A DNA stretch of 26,873 nt from a virus. Under the pieces are notes generated by a model that made no database searches, was not told the origin of the DNA, and was given only the letters and a program-made list of their open reading frames with translations. Position numbers and translations under genes: made by a program. Positions 21,570 to 26,873 of this stretch are shown here, one piece after another (the first letter of the stretch is position 1; each line of letters starts with the position of its first letter). The stretch spans positions 1 to 26,873 of the IMG/VR virus record IMGVR_UViG_3300034122_000903, one strand, 5' to 3'.

Positions 21570-21892
21570 ACTTCCCAGAAAGCTACGGCTTCGCCCCTAG
21601 TATGGGGCGACAGCTTATGCAGTCTAGGTTCACCGTCGAGGTGGGTGTGTTCAGACCGCGGGAAGTTACCGGCTACTATGTCAGTTCCTACGGTGGGCGG
21701 GACCGAGGTAAGTCGCGGCTGCCGTTCATCTTCGATGCCATTGGCTTCGTTGCCAAGGATGAGCACACCCCGATCCGAGGTGTGCTATACTACGGGACAG
21801 GTGAGCAGCCGGTCCCCCATATCACAGGCACATTGCAACAGGTGGTGACTGCATTGTGCACGCTCCACCGTATGAAAGGACACATGAAGTGA
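21563..21892 (+). CDS. Hypothetical protein (109 aa)
   Basis: A 109-aa protein with FTVEVGVFRPREVTGYYVSS, YGGRDRGKSRLPFIFDAIGF and a C-terminal helix LQQVVTALCTLHRMKGHMK. It overlaps the previous gene by 7 bases and its stop overlaps the next start (GTGA). No family is recognised; it is likely soluble. Confidence 0.7.
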   Translation: MVDFPESYGFAPSMGRQLMQSRFTVEVGVFRPREVTGYYVSSYGGRDRGKSRLPFIFDAIGFVAKDEHTPIRGVLYYGTGEQPVPHITGTLQQVVTALCTLHRMKGHMK

Positions 21893-22149
21893 TACCAACA
21901 GAACTTTTTGTATCGTGGGTGGCGCTGGTCATCGCCGCCGCATGGATCATCCACCAGTGGCAGGAACTCAGGGAGCGTGACGACATCCTTGAGGAGGTGA
22001 AGGCTGCACTGGAGGCGGCTGACAAGTCACTCGACCTATATCAAACCATCCTGCGGGATGTAGCTATTGGACATGCAACTCTGGAGGTAACCAACGATGG
22101 TCGCATCATCGCAACGCACTGCTCTGCTGGAAAAGTATCGCTACATTAA
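21889..22149 (+). CDS. Membrane-anchored coiled-coil protein (86 aa)
   Basis: I start at GTG 21889 because it overlaps the preceding stop and has AAAGG 9 bases upstream; the ATG at 21856 would lie deep in that gene. Residues 3-22 (PTELFVSWVALVIAAAWIIH) form a membrane helix. They are followed by a charged coiled coil (QELRERDDILEEVKAALEAA, DKSLDLYQTILRD) and a short beta end TLEVTNDGRIIATH. The layout is like an inner-membrane-tethered cytoplasmic or periplasmic rod. An i-spanin is conceivable, but no lipoprotein partner is seen. Confidence 0.65.
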   Translation: MIPTELFVSWVALVIAAAWIIHQWQELRERDDILEEVKAALEAADKSLDLYQTILRDVAIGHATLEVTNDGRIIATHCSAGKVSLH

Positions 22150-22687
22150 CGTCGAACACAACAATTGGTGGGACTGTGTTGAGTCTGACTTCATCGAGGA
22201 CATGAAGCAGGTCGGCATCCATGTGGACAAGATATACTTCTCCGGCTTCTGGTCACAGGGTGACGGCGCCTGCTTCTCAGGCAAGATGAGTAACACCCTG
22301 ACCTACCTCGACCGCCACCATCTGGGCCAGTATCCCATGCTTCGCAAGCTCTTGGAGCATGACGGTGAGGTCTACGTTAGCTGCAAGCAGAGTGGGCGCT
22401 ACTACCACGAGAACTCCACTGAGTTCTGGGCGGACAGCGACACCCTTACCGGCATGGTGGACCAGCCGACTGACTTCCATGAAGCCGTCGTGGAGGAGTG
22501 GCAGCGCCTGCTTGGCGTAGAGCTGGACGACTTCGAGAAGGATGTCACTGAACAGTGGCGCACCTACATGCAGCAACTCTACCGCAAGCTAGAGGAAGAA
22601 TACGACTACCTCACCAGCGACGATGGTGTGTGGGATACGCTGGTAGCAAACGAACTTGTCGAAGATTTAGAGGAGGAAGAAGTATGA
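22097..22687 (+). CDS. Conserved phage protein, NVEHNNWWD/GFWSQGDGA family (196 aa)
   Basis: GGAGG lies 9 bases before ATG 22097, so the 53-base overlap with the previous gene is real. The protein has YRYINVEHNNWWDCVESDF, VDKIYFSGFWSQGDGACFSG, a YVSCKQSGRYYHENS segment and a very acidic helical C-terminus ending EDLEEEEV. The W.D...DF..DM...GI.VD...FSGFWSQGDGA pattern recurs in many phage genomes as an uncharacterised protein, sometimes labelled an antitoxin-like protein, a label I would not trust. Function unknown. Confidence 0.78.
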   Translation: MVASSQRTALLEKYRYINVEHNNWWDCVESDFIEDMKQVGIHVDKIYFSGFWSQGDGACFSGKMSNTLTYLDRHHLGQYPMLRKLLEHDGEVYVSCKQSGRYYHENSTEFWADSDTLTGMVDQPTDFHEAVVEEWQRLLGVELDDFEKDVTEQWRTYMQQLYRKLEEEYDYLTSDDGVWDTLVANELVEDLEEEEV

Positions 22688-23484
22688 CACAGATCAAGAG
22701 TTACAAACAGGCTGAGTATATCGCAGAGAAGGCACGCAACATCGCCAAGGGCAAGCCACTGGGGCCCACCCACTGGCGTATGTTCAAGGACGGTGACGAG
22801 TTCACGGTCTATTACCTGTCCACTATGGTGGCCCGCATCCTGCCCAACAACACGCTGCGTATGGTGTCTGACGGTGGTTACAATGTCCACCTGCCCAACG
22901 GTGCGATCTACTCCATCCACAAGGTGCTGCCCGTCAGCTTGGTCAACCGTAGCAAGGGGCACTACCGACTGCACATCGCACAGCACGGTGAGGACGTAGC
23001 CTCGATACCGCGGGATGAGTTTGGCGTTACTGACTGGGAGGCATGGCGCAAGGGTGGGGTCCGCTACTACGATGGCCTGACCATCGACCTCGCAACACGC
23101 ACGGCTGTGTCCTATGCTGAGCCCACGATGGAGGTTGACGCTGCTGCTCGCAAGCTGTGGTTAAAGCAACTCAAGACACTCAAGCGCCACCTCAAGACCA
23201 TCGCCAAGCTGGGCGGGTTCACCGCCCGTCTGGAAATCCCTGACGACGGCAAGCGTCGGTGGGAACTTACACGGTTCTCGCACTCCGCTAGGGACATGAA
23301 CCTCGCCATTGCTGCCCTGCGTGGCGACATCACAGAGGAGTTCTTGGAACGTGTGACCCACGACCTAGCACTGCAACAATACTATCTGCCTGATATTGCG
23401 GAGCAACTGCGCCTCATCGACAGGTTCTTCATCACTCACAGCACCGCCCTGCGTCTCGCGCTCGGCGTCATCACACCCAAGTAA
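22684..23484 (+). CDS. Conserved phage protein with KPLG N-terminal domain (266 aa)
   Basis: ATG 22684 overlaps the upstream stop (ATGA) and has GAGGAGG upstream; the longer frame from 22555 is rejected. The N-terminal 110 residues (GKPLGPTHWRMFKDGDEFTV, YYLSTMVARILPNNTLRMVS, DGGYNVHLPNGAIYSI) follow the same order of elements as the 254-aa gene at 16508. The rest is helical and basic (LWLKQLKTLKRHLKTIAKLG). I infer an internal phage paralogue pair with a shared small beta domain. No enzyme motif is visible. Confidence 0.78.
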   Translation: MTQIKSYKQAEYIAEKARNIAKGKPLGPTHWRMFKDGDEFTVYYLSTMVARILPNNTLRMVSDGGYNVHLPNGAIYSIHKVLPVSLVNRSKGHYRLHIAQHGEDVASIPRDEFGVTDWEAWRKGGVRYYDGLTIDLATRTAVSYAEPTMEVDAAARKLWLKQLKTLKRHLKTIAKLGGFTARLEIPDDGKRRWELTRFSHSARDMNLAIAALRGDITEEFLERVTHDLALQQYYLPDIAEQLRLIDRFFITHSTALRLALGVITPK

Positions 23485-23495
23485 GGACAGACACA

Positions 23496-24092
23496 ATGGA
23501 ACACGCATACCCTCACCTCGTCCCGGTCGAAGCCTCGTTGGTTATTGCCAACGTGCTGCCCTCCGGCTCTGCCTTCGGTGTCCGCATGGACAACGGAGAG
23601 AACTGCTACATCCCGGTCAACGTCGCCACGGCAACGCAGATCACAGTGGGCATGGAGATCACTGCCAAGCTGGTGCCCAACCGCTTCCCTGACAAGGCAG
23701 AACGGACACCGTGGCTCACTGTGTTCCTGTCCCGCAACCCCTCACCGATCAAGACATCTGTGCCTGTGCAGTATGCCATGCCCTTCGAGCAGTTCGACAT
23801 CGAGCCCTCGGTTCCGGCGGAGCCGTCGATGGCAGACAAGGTGCGGGGCACCATGCGTAAGGGTGGGGTGTGGACAGTGTCGTCTCTCTACTCAGAGCTT
23901 GTGCCCGGTAAGGTCAGGACTGACGGCCTGACGGAATACAACGCCATCTCGGCCGCTATCCGGGCGATGTATGCTAGGGGTGAGTGTGCCAAGTTCCAAC
24001 TGTGGCGGAACTCTGACCAGAGCAAGCCAAGCCGGGAGTGGTTCACCTGCCACCCCGACAAGGCGGACGTTGATGAGTGGGAGGAGCAGTGA
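23496..24092 (+). CDS. OB-fold-like plus winged-helix-like protein (198 aa)
   Basis: Residues 8-80 look like a small beta-barrel of S1/cold-shock style (LVIANVLPSGSAFGVRMDNG, CYIPVNVATATQITVGMEIT, AKLVPNRFPD, WLTVFLS). After a linker rich in Pro/Ser/Glu, residues 112-185 resemble a winged helix (KGGVWTVSSLYSELVPGKVR, YNAISAAIRAMYARGECAKF). I infer a nucleic-acid-binding protein, perhaps RNA-binding or a transcription factor. Both domain calls come from the pattern of strands and helices and need structure prediction. Confidence 0.72.
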   Translation: MEHAYPHLVPVEASLVIANVLPSGSAFGVRMDNGENCYIPVNVATATQITVGMEITAKLVPNRFPDKAERTPWLTVFLSRNPSPIKTSVPVQYAMPFEQFDIEPSVPAEPSMADKVRGTMRKGGVWTVSSLYSELVPGKVRTDGLTEYNAISAAIRAMYARGECAKFQLWRNSDQSKPSREWFTCHPDKADVDEWEEQ

Positions 24093-24304
24093 TGCCTGTC
24101 TATCGACTGACTGTCTCGGTCCGGACGCTGGACCACGTCGAGCCTGAGGCTATGGCGCACTACGTAGCAGACGCAGTAAGCAGTTGGGGTGGGCAGTTCC
24201 ACCCCGACGACCCTCTGTTCGCAGCGAACCTGCGGGCCAAGGCCACGTGCCGTGGAGAGACGGTGCTGGATGCAGACTACGACACATTCTTGGAGGATAA
24301 CTGA
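24092..24304 (+). CDS. Hypothetical protein (70 aa)
   Basis: ATG 24092 overlaps the upstream stop (TGATG) and GGAGGAG lies just before it; the GTG frame from 24077 would include that site. The protein starts MPVYRLTVSVRTLDHVEPEA and ends YDTFLEDN. It is small, acidic and alpha-beta. No family is recognised. Confidence 0.72.
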   Translation: MPVYRLTVSVRTLDHVEPEAMAHYVADAVSSWGGQFHPDDPLFAANLRAKATCRGETVLDADYDTFLEDN

Positions 24305-24525
24305 TGTTTGGAAGTAGACAATCTGACGTCCCGTTTCTGCGGGATATGAAGTCCGCCGCTGCCAGTGCCGTCATGGTGATGGATGGTATCCGGGGGCTGC
24401 CATCGAAGCCCGCGTGCAACTCTGTCTACACAGCACTGGCTGACAAAGAGGACCTAACCGCTGAGGACCTTGAGACATTGGCCAACCGCATCGGACGACT
24501 GGCTTGGGAAAGGGCACGAGCATGA
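24304..24525 (+). CDS. Hypothetical protein (73 aa)
   Basis: A helical 73-aa protein with FLRDMKSAAASAVMVMDGIR and LTAEDLETLANRIGRLAWER. It starts in a TGATG overlap and ends in an ATGA overlap. No known family. Confidence 0.72.
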   Translation: MFGSRQSDVPFLRDMKSAAASAVMVMDGIRGLPSKPACNSVYTALADKEDLTAEDLETLANRIGRLAWERARA

Positions 24526-24710
24526 CCACATACCTGACAGTCCTGTGGATCACCATGCACGGCGGCCCCCTTGACGGCAGCACCTATGGCATCCCGTTCC
24601 TGACCGAGGAAGCCTGCAGGCAGGCGATGGTGCCCGTGGGCGATGCCCTCGACTACGATTACAGCATGGAGTGCACCCCCATGCCCGTTGAAGTGGAGAT
24701 GGAACCATGA
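24522..24710 (+). CDS. Hypothetical protein (62 aa)
   Basis: ATG 24522 gives ATGA overlap with the previous gene. The protein, MTTYLTVLWITMHGGPLDGS, then FLTEEACRQAMVPVGDALDY and a methionine/acidic tail, has a short hydrophobic N-terminus that could be a strand or weak signal. Short proteins with E.AC..A and a second Cys near the end are common phage accessory genes. Unknown function. Confidence 0.7.
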   Translation: MTTYLTVLWITMHGGPLDGSTYGIPFLTEEACRQAMVPVGDALDYDYSMECTPMPVEVEMEP

Positions 24711-24862
24711 GGGGTTTGTTCACTGACTTCTTCTTGGTGTTTGGGACCATCTTTTCCTACTTGGCCTACCAGAACGCCGTCGAAGCCCACCGTCACACGC
24801 ACGAGCTGGCCTGCCATGTAGGGGCCGAAGAGCTGTGCCTATTCCACAAGGTGGAGCCATGA
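24707..24862 (+). CDS. Very small membrane protein (51 aa)
   Basis: ATG 24707 overlaps the preceding stop (ATGA) and the frame ends in TGA at 24860-24862, again overlapping the next start. The peptide has an N-terminal membrane helix (FTDFFLVFGTIFSYLAYQNA) and a His/Glu/Cys-rich tail (HRHTHELACHVGAEELC). The tail could bind metal. It is a real gene by its double overlap and sensible composition; role unknown. Confidence 0.65.
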   Translation: MRGLFTDFFLVFGTIFSYLAYQNAVEAHRHTHELACHVGAEELCLFHKVEP

Positions 24863-24936
24863 CCCAACAGACCTGCCCACCCTGCAACAACAACTGCAAC
24901 CAAGGCCGGGACTGCCCGGCGAGGAGAGGGAAATGA
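24859..24936 (+). CDS. Four-cysteine micropeptide (25 aa)
   Basis: This 25-codon frame starts at ATG 24859 and stops at 24934-24936, overlapping both neighbours by 4 bases. It reads TCPPCNNNCNQGRDCPARRG after MTQQ. The CxxCxxxCxQGRxCPAR pattern recurs in tiny phage proteins (recalled), and conservation of such a short motif argues for a function. Four Cys residues could form a single zinc site. GGTGGAG precedes the start. Confidence 0.65.
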   Translation: MTQQTCPPCNNNCNQGRDCPARRGK

Positions 24937-25304
24937 GTAAATTCGCAGGACACAAATACCAATGGACAAGGGCATTCACCTCTGTGCGCCACCATTGGGA
25001 ACTTCGTGGGCCGAGAGGCGGCATCCACTTCCACGTCTCAATCATGGACGACAGCAAGTGGGACCCGTCATGTGGCCTTGAGTTTCATCATTGCTTTGAT
25101 CCGACTGGTGGAAAGACAGCGCCACATCACGTCAATTGCCCGGTGACAGGTGGTCAGTGCTGGCACGATGGCACTTCGCTGTATGCCTCTGAGCATGTGT
25201 GGCCATTGGTCGAGCATTACTTGAGAGACGGGGATCACCCTGCCGTCTTCCGCATCCTTGAGCGCGAGTATGAAAAGCACTTTGAAAGGAGTGATGACGA
25301 ATGA
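24933..25304 (+). CDS. Hypothetical His/Trp-rich protein (123 aa)
   Basis: A 123-aa protein with FTSVRHHWELRGPRGGIHFH, GLEFHHCFDPTGG and NCPVTGGQCWHDGTSLYASE, rich in His and Cys and therefore a possible metal binder. A helical C-terminus contains VFRILEREYEKHFE. ATGA overlaps occur at both ends. Codon choice here is less uniform than in the 16-24 kb genes. No family assigned. Confidence 0.72.
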   Translation: MSKFAGHKYQWTRAFTSVRHHWELRGPRGGIHFHVSIMDDSKWDPSCGLEFHHCFDPTGGKTAPHHVNCPVTGGQCWHDGTSLYASEHVWPLVEHYLRDGDHPAVFRILEREYEKHFERSDDE

Positions 25305-25708
25305 CCATCGACATGACCAACAACCGTGTGCCGTATGGCCTGCTGACCGCCGAAGAAAAGGCTGCGCTGCGTGAGCATAAGAAGGCGGGTGGAGATTTTG
25401 AACACCACTGTGATGGCGTCTGGTTCAAGTCCGCTCCTTGTTGGCTTTACAACATAATCTACCGCACCGTCCCCCTGCCCGCAAAGACCCAAGACGTGAT
25501 CGCATGGGAGAAGCTGCCTGATTGGGTTGAGTGGGTGGCGAGGGATTCTGATGAAGGCGTCTTTGGCTACGACTTTGAGCCTTTGGTTTGCGTTGTGGCG
25601 TGGTCAAGCCCGAGCGAATATCACCGCCGCATCGACGACTTCCCCGGCATCGTGCAGGTGGGGACGTGTAATTGGCGAGACAGCAAGCAGCGGAGGCCAC
25701 GGGGATGA
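25301..25708 (+). CDS. Hypothetical phage protein (135 aa)
   Basis: The protein begins MTIDMTNNRVPYGLLTAEEK and has ALREHKKAGGDFEHHCDGVW, CWLYNIIYRTVPLPAK and IPW-like VEWVARDSDEGVFGYDFEP segments. The L...E...L..H...GG..E.......W....P.W.....YR pattern is widespread in small phage and prophage proteins of unknown function. ATGA overlaps at both ends tie it into the operon. Confidence 0.72.
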   Translation: MTIDMTNNRVPYGLLTAEEKAALREHKKAGGDFEHHCDGVWFKSAPCWLYNIIYRTVPLPAKTQDVIAWEKLPDWVEWVARDSDEGVFGYDFEPLVCVVAWSSPSEYHRRIDDFPGIVQVGTCNWRDSKQRRPRG

Positions 25709-25893
25709 GTGAGCCATCGCATGACGCACAGCAAGTCTGCATCCACCTCAAGTGGGGGTGGCTCCCTGTCGTGATGGTGCGGAAGTCGTACCCAGAGGAT
25801 GGATACAGTTGGGCGTGGGGGAGATGGCGCATGGCGAGACTTGGTGAAGTTGTGCATCTGAACTCGCTGTTGATGAAGACATGGAGGGACTGA
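25705..25893 (+). CDS. Hypothetical protein (62 aa)
   Basis: ATG 25705 overlaps the upstream stop; the frame from 25672 is rejected for lying inside that gene. The peptide has VCIHLKWGWLPVVMVRKSYP and SWAWGRWRMARLGEVVHLNS and is Trp-rich and basic. No family is known to me. Confidence 0.68.
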   Translation: MSEPSHDAQQVCIHLKWGWLPVVMVRKSYPEDGYSWAWGRWRMARLGEVVHLNSLLMKTWRD

Positions 25894-25894
25894 C

Positions 25895-26341
25895 ATGAAC
25901 GACGAAGAACTGGTGAAGATGGCACGACTTGCTCAGCGCGATGACCGCATGGCCACAGGTGCGCTGTATGGTGATCTCGCCGACCGCATTGAGCAACTCA
26001 TCAACTTGAACGAGGCTCTGGTAGAACTGCTTGATGCCGCCCGTGCTGACGCCAAGGAGGCCGAGGCTTATGCGGAGGAGTTGGAAGCCAAGGTTAAAAA
26101 CCTGACGAAGCATCATGCAAATATGGCAGACCCGCGCTACTGGGAGGGCCGCTATCGAGATGAAAAGGCCAAGCTGGCGAAGGCGGTGGAGGCTTTGGGC
26201 AGCATCGAACTTTACGGGTCTGATACTTTGTCGGGCCGAACAGACGGGCCAGCTGACGCAAAATGGCATCGAGAGGGTGTCAAAGAAATGCGCGACCGCG
26301 CCCGCACCACGCTGGCCGAGATTGAGGGAGAGAAGGAATGA
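25895..26341 (+). CDS. Modular accessory protein with ADRIE and coiled-coil segments (148 aa)
   Basis: The protein starts MNDEELVKMARLAQRDDRMA and contains LADRIEQLINLNEALVELLD, a long coiled coil (AKEAEAYAEELEAKVKNLT), PRYWEGRYRDEKAKLAKAVE and a closing RARTTLAEIEGEKE. Start and end are shared with the next genes, so it is one member of a tandem family. Such proteins are common in alphaproteobacterial prophages (recalled). DNA encoding its last 16 residues is repeated 200 bases downstream. Function unknown. Confidence 0.75.
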   Translation: MNDEELVKMARLAQRDDRMATGALYGDLADRIEQLINLNEALVELLDAARADAKEAEAYAEELEAKVKNLTKHHANMADPRYWEGRYRDEKAKLAKAVEALGSIELYGSDTLSGRTDGPADAKWHREGVKEMRDRARTTLAEIEGEKE

Positions 26342-26348
26342 CTGACGA
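26301..26348 (+). repeat. Junction direct repeat, copy 1
   Basis: Bases 26301-26348 match 26501-26548 with 3 mismatches in 48 positions, spaced exactly 200 bases. The repeat covers the end of one gene (RTTLAEIEGEK) and the first codons of the next. Such gene-junction repeats favour recombination that inserts or deletes one whole gene. Confidence 0.85.
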
Positions 26349-26541
26349 TCTAAAGCCATGCCCGTTCTGTGGGGAAGCAATTGAGATAACGGGTAGTCGT
26401 GTCACCCGCGACATCAAGAAAGCCATACACCCAACTAATGATTGCCTACTGTCAGGCCAAATTTGGTGGCACGTTCCGCAATTTATAAGACCGTGGAACA
26501 CCCGCGCCACGCTGTCCGAGATTGAGGGAGAGAAGGGATGA
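26338..26541 (+). CDS. Lar-like zinc-motif protein with EIEGEKG tail (67 aa)
   Basis: The N-terminus MTDDLKPCPFCGEAIEI carries the LKPCPFCG knuckle typical of Lar-type restriction-alleviation-like phage proteins. A second Cys lies in PTNDCLLSG and the middle has WWHVPQFIRPWNTRA, usual in this group for the distal half. It ends TRATLSEIEGEKG, the tail shared with the 148-aa gene. I infer a Lar-like zinc protein fused to a common module end. Anti-restriction activity is unproven for most such relatives. Confidence 0.72.
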   Translation: MTDDLKPCPFCGEAIEITGSRVTRDIKKAIHPTNDCLLSGQIWWHVPQFIRPWNTRATLSEIEGEKG

Positions 26542-26555
26542 CTGACGAAGAACTG
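26501..26555 (+). repeat. Junction direct repeat, copy 2
   Basis: Bases 26501-26548 repeat 26301-26348, and 26530-26555 repeat exactly at 26763-26788 (26 of 26). The element thus joins three successive gene boundaries. Confidence 0.85.
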
Positions 26556-26774
26556 TGCAAGCGGCTGCGAGAAGGTGCGACGTGGGATGACGACGTTGCC
26601 GCCGCCGACCGCATCGAAGCCCTTATCGACGCGCCCGATGTGACGGAACTGGTGGGGGCGGCGAAAGCACTAATGGCGCGCTGGCCGACAGATCAGCATT
26701 CTGCAAGCCCACTTTACGAAGAAGCCCAGAGGCTGCGCGCCGCCGTCGCAAAACTGAAAGGGGAGAAGGGATGA
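26538..26774 (+). CDS. MTDEEL/ADRIE module protein (78 aa)
   Basis: The 78-aa product reads MTDEELCKRLREGATWDDDV, AAADRIEALIDAPDV, a helical middle and LRAAVAKLKGEKG at the end. It carries the same N-terminal and C-terminal modules as its neighbours with a different centre. ATGA overlap upstream and downstream. Probably a small helical accessory protein; role unknown. Confidence 0.75.
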   Translation: MTDEELCKRLREGATWDDDVAAADRIEALIDAPDVTELVGAAKALMARWPTDQHSASPLYEEAQRLRAAVAKLKGEKG

Positions 26775-26873
26775 CTGACGAAGAACTGGTGAAGCGGCTT
26801 AATGCCATCAATCGAAACTACGAACTGGCCAGAGGAGTTCACAGTGACATTCGAGCAGCCGCCGACCGCATCG
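26771..26873 (+). CDS. MTDEEL/ADRI module protein, partial
   Basis: ATG 26771 overlaps the previous stop and the frame runs to the window edge: MTDEELVKRLNAINRNYELA, then a segment ending AAADRI. It is the fourth member of the tandem module set. The first 26 bases around its start are an exact copy of the previous boundary. Confidence 0.7.
   Translation, partial: MTDEELVKRLNAINRNYELARGVHSDIRAAADRI

Noticed and set aside
25548-25554. Another CTGATGA on the plus strand, considered as a third hammerhead
   Set aside because: No GAAA with a pairable stem III and UH site lies at the required places around it; it is inside a coding frame.
1-26873. Integrase, attachment site, insertion sequence or tRNA gene
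   Set aside because: No transposase or recombinase motifs, no terminal inverted repeats of IS type and no cloverleaf with a T-arm were recognised by eye.

Overview
This window is part of a double-stranded DNA tailed phage genome. It reads as a short-tailed, podovirus-like phage or uncultured viral contig: there is a portal of about 675 residues, a scaffold, an HK97-fold coat protein, two adaptor-like proteins and beta-helix tailspikes, and no tail tube, sheath or tape-measure gene in view. The host is inferred, not shown. The right-end modules with MTDEEL and ADRIE motifs resemble accessory proteins of alphaproteobacterial phages and prophages. No integrase, repressor, polymerase, lysis gene or tRNA was recognised, so lifestyle cannot be judged.

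Layout. Bases 1-14279 are one minus-strand morphogenesis operon, transcribed right to left: small terminase, an overlooked 51-aa gene, large terminase, a basic 71-aa protein, portal, a 75-aa protein, scaffold, major capsid, two 158-aa virion-type proteins separated by UUCG-capped hairpins, a 603-aa tailspike, a 368-aa fibre, a run of very small Lys/Arg-rich proteins, two adaptor-like proteins, a free-standing copy of a tailspike N-terminal domain, and a second tailspike that runs off the left edge. Bases 14280-14705 are the divergent control region, with a good minus promoter and a weaker plus candidate. Two small plus-strand genes follow and end in a strong terminator. Bases 15360-16041 are an A+T-rich non-coding block full of TTTACA/TGTAAA and ACTATCTAT repeats, which may hold an origin or a cluster of operators and promoters.

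From 16042 to the right edge all genes lie on the plus strand and are tightly packed, mostly with ATGA, TGATG or GTGA overlaps. The centre is a MoxR-type AAA+ ATPase, a DUF3150-like helical protein and a zinc-peptidase/VWA protein, a set known to occur together in phages and plasmids and likely to act as one chaperone-like machine. The right end (24.7-26.9 kb) holds tiny accessory genes, including a four-Cys micropeptide and tandem shuffled MTDEEL/ADRIE modules.

The most striking signal is a pair of complete hammerhead ribozymes of type II topology (open stem II). They lie immediately after the stop codons of the 254-aa gene (cleavage at 17294/17295) and the 139-aa gene (cleavage at 17792/17793). 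They keep every core nucleotide, share the stem-I loop TGGCT, and differ by compensatory changes in stems I and III. Together they would cut a 498-nt RNA carrying exactly one gene out of the polycistronic message, directly upstream of the AAA+ ATPase cistron.
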